NCBI GenBank assembly: GCA_037783415.1
Contig: JAZGTN010000005.1
Coordinates: 744,001 to 808,000, forward strand
Length of the DNA stretch: 64,000 bases
Source of the DNA: Leptasterias polaris
Taxonomy: Eukaryota > Echinodermata > Asteroidea > Forcipulatida > Asteriidae
Direction: 5' to 3'
Below, piece by piece: positions 1 to 11,008 of this stretch. The notes below the pieces were generated by a model that worked only from the letters and a program-made list of their open reading frames with translations, was not told the DNA's origin and ran no database searches. A program made the translations under genes and the position numbers. The stretch's first letter is position 1. Every line of letters starts with the position of its first letter.

Positions 1-375
1 TTTGGATGGTTCTGTTAAATCTGCAATCACTCTACCTATATTTTCAAAAAAATTAAAAAAATTACTACTTAATGCATATTCATTATAATTATTTCATGGC
101 TTACTTTTGGTATATTGTTGATACACCTACATTTGTTCGTCTGTCCTTGTAGTCCCATGTCTTTGTGAGTCTTATTGTTTTGTTAGTCTGTCAATAGGTT
201 AGGGTACAAAAGCCAAGGCTTCACCCAATCCTAAGTTTTGCCCTTCTGACTTGTTAATAATTTTGGCTACTGTTTATAACTGCCACTGTTAATATTTATA
301 AAAAAAACAATGATGTATTATATCATGTGAGGGCAATACCGAAATAAATGTTTATTGAATTGAATTGAATTGAAT
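1..375 (+). mobile_element. LINE 3' end with TTGAA tail
   Basis: Frame 2 at the window edge reads a typical C-terminal tail of a non-LTR reverse transcriptase (LPIFSKKLKKLLLNAYS, then stop). It is followed by an AT-rich 3' untranslated region, an AATAAA signal near 342, and a terminal pentanucleotide run (TTGAA repeats, 354-376). The upstream part of the element is outside the window. The clade (CR1/L2-like) is inferred from the shape of the C-terminus. Confidence 0.65.
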
Positions 376-394
376 TGTCATGATAGGGCTCCTT

Positions 395-525
395 AACATC
401 AAGCCTGCGTCTTTCAGATAGGACGTAAAGCTGTAGGTCCTGCGTGTTGTGCAACATAAAACACCCAGGACACGATCGAGAAAGGGGCTTGCCCAGGTGT
501 TTACGGATCGGCTGCATAACACCAG
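395..525 (+). mobile_element. SINE body fragment
   Basis: This stretch aligns by eye with the middle of the full SINE at 29686-30110. It shares the GGACGTAAAG core followed by a GGTCC..GTGTTGTG block and the CGAGAAAGGGGCTTGCCC segment. The tRNA-like head and the 3' tail are missing. Confidence 0.6.
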
Positions 526-682
526 GCATGGACTTACATGGAGGCCACAGCTTCTGTTGCCCTGGTCTTGGTGCCCCTTTAATTATAATGATTTCCCATA
601 TAATTTTTCCAGTGAAAGGGTCCTTTTGCAAAATAAAAATAGCCTTGCCCTCCTAAAAGATGAAATTCCAGGCCTGTAATAC
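526..682. mobile_element. MITE, AGGCCTGGAATTT ends
   Basis: The right end reads AAATTCCAGGCCTGT, and a diverged inverse of it lies at the left end. The interior shares GTTGCCCTGGTC and TTTTGCAAAAT blocks with the element at 52083-52247 in USP10 intron 1. It is a short non-coding inverted-repeat element, diverged from its relative. Confidence 0.5.
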
Positions 683-3114
683 GCCCTCTCTGAACTTGTC
701 TGCAGTATAGTTTATGGATGCCCATTTGAACACAATCATATGGAATTTTCGCAACACAATTCAGATGCACATTTAGTTTTTTAAGAAACATAATCTCAAA
801 TCTATTCTCCCAAAACAATATAGTTTTCAAGAAAATGCCACCTAATTTAAGTAGCCTCGTCAGATAAAGCAATACTACACAGTCCCCTTTTAAAATTGTT
901 ACTTAATTTCTACCGATTGTGGGCAATTCTGTAAACAGCACAAACAATAAAATGAGGTTAAAGGTCAGAAGCCAACTCAAGTAGACCAACCCGAGAGCTT
1001 CTAAGCCGACCAAGAGGTTGGGGAAAAAAAACTAAAAAGGAAAACAAGACAATTCCTCTTCCTTGGGATGAAACATGAGATGTAAAAGCAACCGCACACA
1101 ACCTGTTGAAGATGTTCAAGATTCCCCATCCTCCCCCTCCCCTGAGGAGGTCAAATGAAGATTAAGTTGGCTCCATGAAGCTCAGCGTCTACAAACCCAA
1201 AGAGGTCTGGCTGGGGTTGTTCAGTTATCACTTGCTCCATAATCAAACAAGGACAATGAATACCGTGGATAACTAAGACTGTCTGGGAGCGTAAAGTCTG
1301 TTATAATGGCACGTACCGTCTTTTCGCTCATCTTCCAAAATTAGATGGTCAAGTGTGTTGCTCAAGGGCACATAATTTCCCTAGAATATTAATAAGTTCA
1401 TTTAAAGTTTAAACATTTTACTTAAAGACTGAGATTTTTAATATGATTGTTTACTTTTTTTTTAGATGACCTAACAATCTTTAAGATTTACTTAGTTTTT
1501 GTTGTATTTTTATATTTCTTTGCTGAACATCAAAATTATTTACATTTACTTATTTGTTTTCTTAAATACAAATCTTTATTGTAGAAAATGTTGCAGCAAT
1601 ATTAAGTCAGGAAATATAACACAGCATGCTTCAACGCAGGGCACAAATGAGATGCCGTTTACCAGTGAAAAATGCGACATTGCACAACCTACACAGTCAC
1701 AGAGTTTTTGTGCAGCCCATTGATCTCTCTGAATTGTTACTGCCGGGAGGTTCAAACTGTTTCCTTGGTCCTATCTCTACGGTTGTGTGGGGGAGAAAAC
1801 AAGAGGATGGGAATGTATTCACTCAAATCCAAATATGTGAATCCCGTAAATTAAGACGGTTCTCCCATTGTTTGGACTTGGTTTGTTTTAGCGAATTCCC
1901 CATTAGTTTTGTACATGAAAGCGAAACGAGGACATCCTCACTCTGTCAAAACACCAGAATGGGTAGACAGATACTTCCACACACATATTCTCAAATATAC
2001 ATCCCTGTGAAGACATCTTTTGTTCTTTCCTTTGTCCATGTAATTAACATTCTCCCATAGACTTTGTTCAAAAAATATATTGTGTATCACCCCAGTCTTT
2101 AGAATTCTCCTGTGAAAATCTTTTATTTTCCTTTTTTTGTTTTGTCCTTGGTCTCCATAAGGTACCGAATATGAGTACATGATTGTTTATGAAGAAACTG
2201 AGAACACCTGTTTGTTTTGGACTTTTGTTTGTTTTAGCGACGTTCCCATTGGTTTTGTACACGAAAGCATAGCGAGGACTTTCCCCTGTATGTCATTTTT
2301 CCTGAATCCCTTTTGATAAAGTCCTCCTCTTGAATGCATTGAGTGACATGCTTACACACACACAAAAACCCACACATTTGGTAAATGTGTCACTGCAACC
2401 TCTTAATGTCAAAGTCCTTTTCGGTCTCCAAGGCATGTCTGAGATTGAATTATTGAACAAGGATTTTATCACTGTCTGGCGTCCGGGGTACCACCAGATG
2501 GAAAACAAATATAGACACTATTGATGTTCTATTAAGATGGAGCATGCTCCTTCTTGAGACTTGTTGTCTTTATGGAATTCGTCAACTGCGGCTAGTCCGA
2601 CGATTCAGTTTTCTTAAAAGAAGGGAAGGGAATTATAGGATCTTACCACAGCCCTGAGATACAGTCAGGGGTGGATTATTCAATATGCAACTGTACTTAC
2701 AGCCTACAAAGATTCAGAGGGAGCTACGAAAAGCTGAGAGCCTGAGAAAATACAACAGAGAAAAATACTCATGCACACCTGTGAAAATTCAAAAGAGAAA
2801 CTACGCACACAAACACACACATGTTTGTTGACCCAATAAAACGAGGACTGCTTTGTTTTTTCTTTTGTTTTGGCTTAGTTCTTTTTCATACAGGTGCCCC
2901 GTTGGTTCAAACACCTGGAAACCTTTTATTAAACTGCTCTGTTTAAATCGGTGGACATGATCACACCCACATGAGAAAAGATTTTACAAAATTATAACAG
3001 TTTCTCCTTTTATATGGAAAGCTTCTATAGTACAAAACGTACCGCAAACCCATTACAGGTAAATACATGTAATTCATCATTTAAAAAATCCAGCCCTTAA
3101 AAGCGCAATGAAAT
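683..3114. other. no gene seen; diverged 340-bp duplication
   Basis: No convincing coding region. The segment near 1880-1935 (TTTTAGCGAATTCCCCATTA and onward to GAAAGCGAAACGAGGAC) recurs in altered form near 2220-2285, suggesting an old local duplication with a spacing of about 340 bp. Open frames here, such as 1626-2060, have no recognisable domain. Confidence 0.4.
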
Positions 3115-4212
3115 AGGCCCTGGAGCCTTTGGCCTACAGAACATTGGTGCATAGGGCCTAAGGAACACTGGTGCCTATAGGGTTGATGGAACCACTGGTG
3201 ACTATGGTCTTATGGAACAAGGGACTCTGGAACACTGGTGCCTAGGGCCTATGGAACACTGGTGCCTAGGGCCTATGGAACATTGGTGCCTAGGGTCTAA
3301 GGAACATTGGTGCCTAAGGCCTAAGGAACATTGGTACCCAGAGTCTTAGGAACATTGGTACCCAGAGTCTTAGGAACATTGGTGTCTTAGGAACATTGGT
3401 GCCTTGGTCTACAGAACATTGGTGCCTAAGGCCTAAGAAACATTGGTGCCTAAGGCCTAAGGAACATTGGTGCCTAAGGCCTAAGGAACATTGGTGCCTT
3501 GGGCCTAAGGAACATTGGTACCCAGAGTCTTAGGAACATTGGTGCCTTGGTCTACAGAACATTGGTGCCTAGGGTCTAAGGAACATTGATACCTAGGGTC
3601 TAAGGAACATTAGTGCCTAGGGTCTAAGGAACATTGGTGCCTTGGGTCTAAGGAACATTGGTGCCTTGGGCCTAAGGAACATTGGTGCCTAGGGTCTAAG
3701 GAACATTGGTGCCTAGGGTCTAAGGAACATTGGTGCCTTGGGCCTAAGGAACATTGGTGCCTTGGGCCTAAGGAACATTGGTGCCTAGGGTCTAAGGAAC
3801 ATTGGTGCCTTGGGCCTAAGGAACATTGGTGCCTAGGGTCTAAGGAACATTGGTGCCTAGGGTCTAAGGAACATTGGTGCCTAGGGCCTAAGGAACATTG
3901 GTACCCAGAGTCTTAGGAACATTGGTGCCTTGGTCTACGGAACATTGGTGCCCAAGGCCCAAGGAACATTGGTGCCTTGGGCCTAAGGAACATTGGTGCC
4001 TAGGGTCTAAGGAACATTGGTACCCAGAGTCTTAGGAACATTGGTGCCTTGGTCTACGGAACCTTGGTGCCTAGGGTCTAAGGAACATTGGTGCCTTGGG
4101 CCTAAGGAACATTGGTACCCAGAGTCTTAGGAACATTGGTGCCTTGGTCTACGGAACCTTGGTGCCTAGGGTCTAAGGAACATTGGTGCCCAAGGTCTAA
4201 GGAACATTGGTG
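3115..4212. repeat. 24-bp minisatellite
   Basis: Roughly 44 tandem copies of a 24-bp unit, consensus GGAACATTGGTGCCTAGGGT plus CTAA. Three main variants alternate: the consensus, a TACCCAGAGTCTTA type, and a shorter 23-bp CCTTGGTCTAC type. Copies at the left edge (3115-3300) are the most diverged, with GGAACACTGG and GGAACAAGGG forms, and the right half is more uniform. No open frame runs through it. Confidence 0.95.
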
Positions 4213-4489
4213 AAGAAAAATAAAATTGTGAGGATACAGCTTGTTTGTTTGGGGGTACTTGTACTCTGGTCAAGCAGCTGGTACTTCAATGTGCTTAATG
4301 TTCAGTTACTGATGAATCAAGTCTCAAGGGTGATCGCTTATAATGGAAAAAAGAACTTTCACTCTGCATGCTTAAAATGTATTAACTTGATACCCGTTCA
4401 AATTGTCTTTAGGAATAGCTCCATCTGAAAACTGGCGCCATAACTTCAGGGTTTGTTTTTTTCAAGTTTAATTTGCCGCAGACCTAAAC

Positions 4490-4760
4490 ATTAATTTCAC
4501 TGCAATGGTACATGGCTTTCATTTCAGACAAACTACTAGAGTATAGGATTTGGGATAATTTCACTAAAATGGTACATGGCTTTATCATTTAAGACCATAA
4601 TACTTGAGTGAGTCAGTAAGAATTGGGTTTTTCACTAATATGGTATACAGCTTTATCATTTCAGACCATAATCCTCGAGTAAGTTGGTGAGTGAGTCAAG
4701 TTATTTTCATTAAAATGGTAATACATACCATGGCTTTATCATCCCCAAGACTGATTCCAA
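4490..4760. repeat. degenerate 65-75-bp tandem repeat
   Basis: Four imperfect units begin with TTTCACTAAAATGGTACATG or a close variant (about 4496, 4559, 4631 and 4707). Each continues with GGCTTTATCATTTCAGACCA and, in three units, an ACT[AT]GAGT or CTCGAGT block. The repeat is old, with many indels. Confidence 0.65.
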
Positions 4761-5424
4761 AATGTCAAGATTCCCCTGTAATGGTTCAGAATCAATTCTT
4801 TGCACTTGTTCTGCATTTAAGACTTTGCTCTCTTCCATAAATCTACTGCTTTTGAGACCAATACAATGATTTCAACTGCAGCAGAACACTTGTTGCAGAT
4901 CCATACTTCTGATTAAAAAAAACCTGCAAAATTCAGGGCCACTTATGAAAGCAATATTGGTAATGAGCAATTTATAGGCGATTTGACGAGGAAACTCGGC
5001 TGCCTTAAGTGCAGTCTTGACAAAAAAATCGCAGACGTCCTTCGGACCAATTACTATTTCGGACCAATTACTATTTTGTTGGGAAAAAAAAATACTTCTC
5101 CAGTTCATAAAGGGACAATACATCGTTTGTTTTTTGGGGGGGGGAGTAAATTTATTCATTTAGTGTTTTCATTAAACACATCATACAATCAACCTGTGAA
5201 ACTTCAAATTTTGTGGTTTTGTTTTGTGAAAACAGCAAAAACTATTTACGTTCTGACAGGAATTTTGTGCACATTAAATCTATGCTTACTTTATTTAATG
5301 CAATAAAGGACTGTAGTTTTGGCGCCGTCTTCGAATACCATTTCCTTGTCTTAGTATTTTGGACAAAAACATTTCTCTGATTTGTACCAGTACGAACCTT
5401 ACAACTGGTAACCTTAGGCCGTAT
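4761..5424. other. no feature recognised
   Basis: AT-rich sequence without a recognisable gene. The 107-residue frame at 4983-5306 has no domain and is crossed by homopolymer runs. Confidence 0.4.
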
Positions 5425-5600
5425 CTGAATTGTTTGTTTGTTTGGTTTATTTCCATTTGCACAACTTGAAAATACATTAAATAATGATGGTTATAATAGT
5501 AATGAAAAAATGTAATAATTAAGGTACAAATGGAGGTAACATCCAGAGGAGGTATAACACTCCTGTCCTGGAGTACCCAGACTGCTATTGGTTCAAAAGA
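5425..5600 (-). mobile_element. possible LINE 3' tail, minus strand
   Basis: Read on the minus strand the segment ends in GGAAATAAACCAAACAAACA, a polyadenylation-like signal followed by a short tetranucleotide run (AAAC). That is the form of several LINE 3' ends in this window. No protein part is recognisable. Confidence 0.35.
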
Positions 5601-5894
5601 AAAATACTAATTGCATGCGAAAAATACATAATTAAAAAAAGATAACATACTATCCCGAGGTCAACTAAAAATAAGACTAAAATATGATAAAGAAAAAAGA
5701 AAATGAAATATTAAATTGGCGGCTACAGTTACAGCTACGACTGTTGCTAAAGGTGTTGTTAATGGAAAAACTATACCTCAACGCATGATGACGCTGCAAT
5801 CCAGCCAGAGCAGTAGCTGCCAATTCAGACAAAACCTCAGATTTACAAATCTGCTTTAGCCGGCTTACTACAGAATATGCGGTAAGCAGAGTCT

Positions 5895-6033
5895 TGAAAT
5901 TGGGCCCATAGAGACCAATTTCATAGAACTGCTTAAGCACAAAGGTAGCTAAGCAAAAAACAAAGACTAAGTTTACCAGCCTAAAATACCATTTCACATG
6001 TACCATCTGTGACTGGTATCCTGTTTGTTTTTG
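5895..6033. mobile_element. MITE fragment, GGGCCCAATTTC family
   Basis: Contains GAAATTGGGCCCATAGAG and CAATTTCATAGAACTGCTTA with GCTTAAGCA motifs. These are the hallmarks of the family whose complete copy is at 53546-53801. Two family ends appear to abut here, suggesting a nested or rearranged copy. Confidence 0.5.
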
Positions 6034-6400
6034 CTCAGCAGAAAGTTCTTAATGGTAGGGTCTTACTTTGGAAATGACCCCCCCCAAAAAGGTGTAATTT
6101 TTATCCAAAATCCCACTTGTTATTAAGATGGTAATAGTAAGTATCCTGCGAAATTATTTCATATGAAATGCCCCCTGTTGATTAGAAATCAACAACAGCA
6201 GGTGTTGACAAATTTGAATCTCCAAAGATTGCCTAAAGGGAACTTTTGGATATTCAAATTTCTGTTGTGTTCGTTTGTGAATGCTGCGGCCAGAGATATT
6301 GTTGGTACCAGCTGTCACCTTCCTAAACGTGGATGGATTCAACGCCTTGTAAAAATACTTTCTTGTGATTTTTCTTTACAAGTAAACACTGTATAGCTAG
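6034..6400 (+). repeat. 370-bp dispersed repeat, copy 1
   Basis: Collinear with 9313-9690 over its whole length. Shared blocks include GGTGTAATTTTTAT/TGTGTAATTTTTAT, AATCTCCAAAGAT, GAATGCTGCGGCCAGAGAT and AACGTGGATGGATTCAA. No coding potential is shared between the copies. Confidence 0.75.
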
Positions 6401-6690
6401 ATAGGTTGCAGTATGACCTAAGTCGGCCATCTTTATGGGCAATTTGGAACACACAGTCATGCGTTACGCGTGAGAACGGCGTGCAGCACGCGCACATTTC
6501 ACCAAACTCATTGCATGATTGGTTAGTGAATGACGCGGCTGCATTAATAATTTGAGCGCTCGACGCGCCTGCAAGCCAAAATGCGATTTGCCCGTAAAGA
6601 TGGCGTCTACTGGGAACTATCTATTCAGCTGAAACTTTCAGAAGTGACTGTCAGTATATGTTTATTGATAATTTGGCCTGTAAATTGGCA
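6401..6690. other. non-coding, GC-richer patch
   Basis: Unlike its AT-rich surroundings, this stretch is rich in CpG-containing words (GTTACGCGTGAGAACGGCG, GAGCGCTCGACGCGCC). It includes an AAGATGGCG word near 6597, which resembles a YY1 site. It has no open frame of note. It could be an unlisted repeat or a regulatory patch within the SMPD3 intron. Confidence 0.35.
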
Positions 6691-6850
6691 TTACGTTGAC
6701 AAAAACCAATCTATGACCCTATACCTTTAAGCAATATTTTCTGCTTATTGAAATTGGGCCATAAGATTAGAAGCACCTGACATTCCTCTATTGATTTCTC
6801 ATCAACAGGGGCACTTCAAACGAAGTAATTTCGCAGGATGCTGCTTGCTA
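6691..6850 (-). repeat. mosaic of MITE end and inverted 370-bp repeat piece
   Basis: Read on the minus strand, 6770-6850 matches the CCTGCGAAATTA..TGTTGATTAGAAATCAA part of the 370-bp repeat just upstream. The adjoining GGCCCAATTTCAATAAGCAG is an end of the GGGCCCAATTTC MITE family. A plus-strand SINE 3' tail word (AAAAACCAATCTATGACC) lies at 6702-6719. Confidence 0.5.
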
Positions 6851-8897
6851 TATATTCAGCTGAAACTTTCACAAGCACTTCAAGGTTCTCTACAAATGTT
6901 TTCTTATTTTTGTTATGCTTCTGTGTTCAGTATTTTGGTTCAGTGCATCTCAAGTCCTTTTTGCAGTCGATTTTTGCTGGTTAAATCCTTTTGTCAGAAT
7001 TTGCAATACCATTTATTATCTATTTCTATGTATTTTTATTTCCTCATTTTTCATTAGTTTTTAAGGTCAGTCTATGAAACTCAATTATGCTTTTTTCTTA
7101 TATGCTACCACATGTAAATTGCTTTTTAAATATAGAATTATATTTTGATCTTCATAAGTACTTATTTCCACAGTTTGCCTTTTTTATAATTTCATGTCTA
7201 TTTGCCAAGGATTCATTTCCCATTTTACGATTGGATTAATAGGCTTTTGAGTCACAGTGGTTAGGTTCAGTTTTATTAATCCATGGCCATCCTTAGAATG
7301 GGGTTTGTCTCTTGTCATCTGATTCCAATGGTTGTTATTGCCTTGATCTGTCTGTGCTACTGGTCCATTAAAGCATCAGTAATGCATTTGGGTTTAAATT
7401 TGGTTCTAGTCATCTTCAGATTTTAAAGTCAACATATGTAAATTTCTTGTATAGTTGTTTGTTTGTTGAAATCCTTGCTGAATAAATAATTGTGATAATA
7501 ATTTGATTACTCTTTATGAATCAAAATAAGTAATACGAGCATTGACTTTATAGATTGTTAATTTATTTATCTAATTTATTTTTGTGCATCAGGGATAAAG
7601 AATATAATTACCTTCTTACATTTACACCGATGTGTTAAGCACTGTATACTCAGTGCTTACCCGAGTTCTGTGAACAAATGAGCATCAATGTTGGCAAAAT
7701 TGGTTTATATTCTACTGACTTGCTTTGAACCTATTTTAAGGGCAGAGGTGATGTCAGAATAAATTGCTCCAACTTAATAATGAGGCCGTCTCTCTTTATA
7801 TCATCTCTTCTTTTTCTTTTTGCAATGACAACAAAACTGCTAAGAATTGAATTTATATTGTTATTATAGGTTTTCCTGCCCAATCTCGACATTTTTCTGA
7901 TCAACCATTATATCAGCCATTCTAGTTCGCATGATTTAATCAAGTAAATTTGACTTTCTTTTTCATTGTTGGAGCATTCAAATTCAATTTGTAGGCACCC
8001 AAGATTTGTTTCTAATGTTTCTAGATATTCTATTTTGATTCAGGGCATTAAAAACTGAAATTGTAGCATTCCTACTTTAAGTTTTTTTATCTTTTGACAT
8101 TAGAAGCATTCAAATTAGTAAACATCGCATTGCTTAGAGGGGTCACGTATTCACATGCTCCAAATTGTGAATTTTTTCGCTACTATTTTGTCAGCTCTAC
8201 CAATCCTGTGTTAAACTTTTTTTTACATGCAGAACATTTTTCTTGTTAATTCTACGTCACATACAAAATATCTTTAAAAGGAAATGACGTAACAAGAACG
8301 CTGAAAATGGGCTTGTTTAAGGGCGGAAAAATTATTGATTTAATTGGACAAAAGTCCCAACAAAGAAAAAATCCAACCCCTTGTGCCCCCTAAAAACCCT
8401 ATTTTGTCAGCTCTACAAATCCTGTATAATACACTTAAGACAAACGACCGTGTATTTCTTTTCTTATTCATTTATGGATAATCATATCCAAATCAAATCC
8501 CCAGGCATTCAACTCGGGTATGCCCAGGGGTTTTTTTCTTTCTTTTTCCAGAACTTGTGAATACCTCGAGTATTACATAAGAGCTTATCACACATCGATG
8601 GAGGGCAAAACCAAAAATAATAGTCATCATCCCAGATGCAATTATCTCTTCAATGAGAATTGTTTAGATAGGAGACAAAATCTGTCTACAGACACTGATT
8701 AACTTCTCTCCAAGAGCTTAGACAATTAATCCCAACCACACTTTTTGTGTAAATATCTAACAATACTCCATTATTAAAAACATAAAGCTTCACATCTCGC
8801 AAGTGTAATTTTTCGCTTGTATGCTTGAGGAAGTAATCTAGTGATGATGTTATTTAATAGGTACATGTACACACGCAGGCAGACACAGTGTCGTCAC
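6851..8897. other. AT-rich, no feature recognised
   Basis: Long AT-rich stretch with no convincing coding or repeat feature. The 88-residue frame at 6791-7057 is a chance frame without domain features. Confidence 0.5.
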
Positions 8898-9312
8898 ATT
8901 GATAGCTGCTTATATTGATAGCTGCTTATATTGATAGCTGCTTATATTGATAGCTGCTTATATTGATAGCTGCTTATATTGATAGCTGCTTATATTGATA
9001 GCTGCTTATATTGATAGCTGCTTATATTGATAGCTGCTTATATTGATAGCTGCTTATATTGATAGCTGCTTATATTGATAGCTGCTTATATTGATAGCTG
9101 CTTATATTGATAGCTGCTTATATTGATAGCTGCTTATATTGATAGCTGCTTATATTGATAGCTGCTTATATTGATAGCTGCTTATATTGATAGCTGCTTA
9201 TATTGATAGCTGCTTATATTGATAGCTGCTTATATTGATAGCTGCTTATATTGATAGCTGCTTATATTGATAGCTGCTTATATTGATAGCTGCTTATATT
9301 GATAGCTGCTTA
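8898..9312. repeat. 16-bp perfect tandem array
   Basis: About 26 copies of TTGATAGCTGCTTATA, essentially identical. The array sits directly at the left edge of the second copy of the 370-bp repeat. The bases before it (CACAGTGTCGTCACATTGATAGCT) resemble the right end of that repeat (CACAGTGCCGTCACATCGATAGCT near 9694). The array therefore probably expanded from a terminal word of that element. Confidence 0.97.
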
Positions 9313-9690
9313 TTTTCACTTAGCAGAATGTTCTTAAAGGTATGCTCATAACTTGGAAATGACCTTTTTTTTTTTATTGTGTAATTTTTATCTGAAATCC
9401 TAATTGCTATAAAGATAGTAATAGTAAATATCCTGCAAAATTATTTCGTCGGAAATTCTGCCATTGATTAGAAGTCAATAACAGCATGTCAACAAAATTG
9501 AATCTCCAAAGATCCACCTAAAGGTGACTTTTGGAGTTTCAAATTTACATGGTGTCCATGTGTGAATGCTGCGGCCAGAGATGCTGTTGGTACCCGCTGT
9601 CACCTCGCTAAACGTGGATGGATTCAAAGTCTTGATGAAAATACAGTGACAGGCTTTTTGTGCCGTTTTCTCAACAAGGAGACACTGTAT
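9313..9690 (+). repeat. 370-bp dispersed repeat, copy 2
   Basis: Collinear with 6034-6400 with many substitutions and small indels. Conserved words include GAATGCTGCGGCCAGAGAT and AACGTGGATGGATTCAA. Its left edge is replaced by the 16-bp array. Confidence 0.75.
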
Positions 9691-10119
9691 TCAGACACAG
9701 TGCCGTCACATCGATAGCTAAGCATTGCCTCTAAATTGACTGCTGCCATACTGTTGGTTAATCGTGTCATTTGGGTAACCCAACACTATTACGCTCCCTC
9801 CAATGTGTGAAATCGTCATTTCACCTCGGTTATTACGCATCCCATTCGTCAGAATGGCCAAACTTTGTGTGATAATGGCACCCGACCCCCACCCCCCCAG
9901 GGTGTAAATTATTCACACAAATTGCCAGTTATGATCATCAGCAAATATATCACTGAAAAGAGGAACCTGAATAATTTGCTGTCGGCTCTCTAATCCCTAG
10001 GGTCGACACGGGACACCACACACAATCATACCCCAAGCTGAATGTTTATGCGATACACCACTTTGGTGAGCGGTGCTCAACATTGAGTTGCTGCCGTATT
10101 TTCAGGAGGTTCAACTTTC
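9691..10119. other. no feature recognised
   Basis: No gene seen. A C-rich run with CCCCCACCCCCCCAG occurs near 9888. Nothing else stands out. Confidence 0.4.
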
Positions 10120-10520
10120 AACTACAAAAATAAGATGCAGGATCTTTGATTTAAGGCAGGGTGTGCTTTTGGTAATTACTCTAAAAGTTAATGACCATAA
10201 AAACTTGTTTGATAAGGAGCACTCGAGAGATCTTGACCTTATAAAACATTGTGAGAAACGACTCCCTAGTAATGTAGTTTTAGAGCAAGAGGTAGTTTTT
10301 ACCCCCAAAATTTGAATCTGAGAAAGGTTTCAGGTATCAAGCCTTTCTCAGGAATCTGAAAGCACAAAATTCTATGCAACAAGGGTGTTTCTTTCTGCAA
10401 TTATTTTCTTGCAACTTTGACGACAAATTTCACCCCAATTTTTGTCCTATGTTGGGATACACCAAGCAAGGATACGTGCCTTTGACAATTACCAAAAGTG
10501 TACCCTACCTTTAAAGACTT
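10120..10520 (+). repeat. hairpin dispersed repeat, copy
   Basis: Matches 34600-34985. Shared words include AAACATTGTGAGAAACGACT, AATGTAGTTTT, GAATCTGAG, CATCTGAAAGCACA or CTGAAAGCACA, TGTTGGGATACACCAAG and TTTGACAATTACC. The centre is a hairpin (GAATCTGAGAAAGG opposite CCTTTCTCAGGAATC). This is one of at least four copies in the window. I recall the family as very common in echinoderm genomes; that is from memory. Confidence 0.75.
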
Positions 10521-10589
10521 AGTTATTTATATTATTGATTTGACCCTTTTAATCAGGAGGTATTTTGAGATGCTATGGTTTAATTTGTC

Positions 10590-10690
10590 CTTTTCCAATG
10601 TATTGACAAAATACGGAGACCGCCAACATTTGGGCTAGATAGTTGGTAGAGCGCCAGTACATTTTTCAAGTAAAAGGGCTTACCTACATA
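10590..10690 (+). mobile_element. tRNA-derived SINE head fragment
   Basis: GACCGCCAACATTTGGGCTA, a shortened D-arm (TAGTTGGTAGAGC) and a TTGACAAAATACGG leader match the minus-strand SINE at 32345-32560. The anticodon and T-arms are lost. Confidence 0.6.
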
Positions 10691-10734
10691 TACACATAGG
10701 CTTTAACAGACTTCATAGGCTACTTAACCCTTAA

Positions 10735-10880
10735 GATACCATAGGAGCTGGAAACAGCTTGTACCAAAATGACCATAGCGGCTGCATAATCTGACCTATT
10801 TCCAGACACTTTTACAAGAAAACATTTGTGTCAAAAAATCAACAACATTAGCCATGTCTGGGCGTATGGTGTGGTCAAAC
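10735..10880 (+). repeat. dispersed repeat, pair with 15960-16205
   Basis: Shares AGCTTGTACCAAAATGACCA (GGCTTGTATCAAAATGACCA in the other copy), CTATTTCCAG and AAAAATCAACAACATTAGCC with 15960-16205. Internal spacing differs through a large indel. No ends or coding are recognised. Confidence 0.55.
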
Positions 10881-11008
10881 GGAAATGAATGGTCTCTAAA
10901 GGGTTATCACAATTTTGCTGATGCTTTCCAAGGGCAAACGAATCAGAAATCAGACTAAAGTAGGAAGAATAACATTCCTGTGAATTAATAGAAAGAAGTG
11001 AACCTTAC

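Larger units (their letters stand above)
1..11008 (-). other. SMPD3: inferred SMPD3 intron (first part seen)
   Basis: The SMPD3 exon on the minus strand stops at a GTAAGG donor whose GT occupies 11008-11007. The rest of the catalytic domain must be encoded further along the minus strand, but I found no exon-like sequence for it in 1-11006. The simplest reading is that this whole stretch is one intron whose acceptor lies outside the window. It is filled with tandem arrays, LINE and SINE pieces and MITEs listed separately. This is inference; a transcript would settle it. Confidence 0.6.

Noticed and set aside
5677..6006. Membrane protein of 109 residues on the minus strand
   Set aside because: Overlaps MITE ends; the hydrophobic run is AT-rich chance sequence. 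It was also checked as the missing SMPD3 exon and does not match.
10985..11008. SMPD3 ending at the stop at 10985
   Set aside because: The last residues are intronic after a GTAAGG donor; the catalytic domain would otherwise be cut in half.
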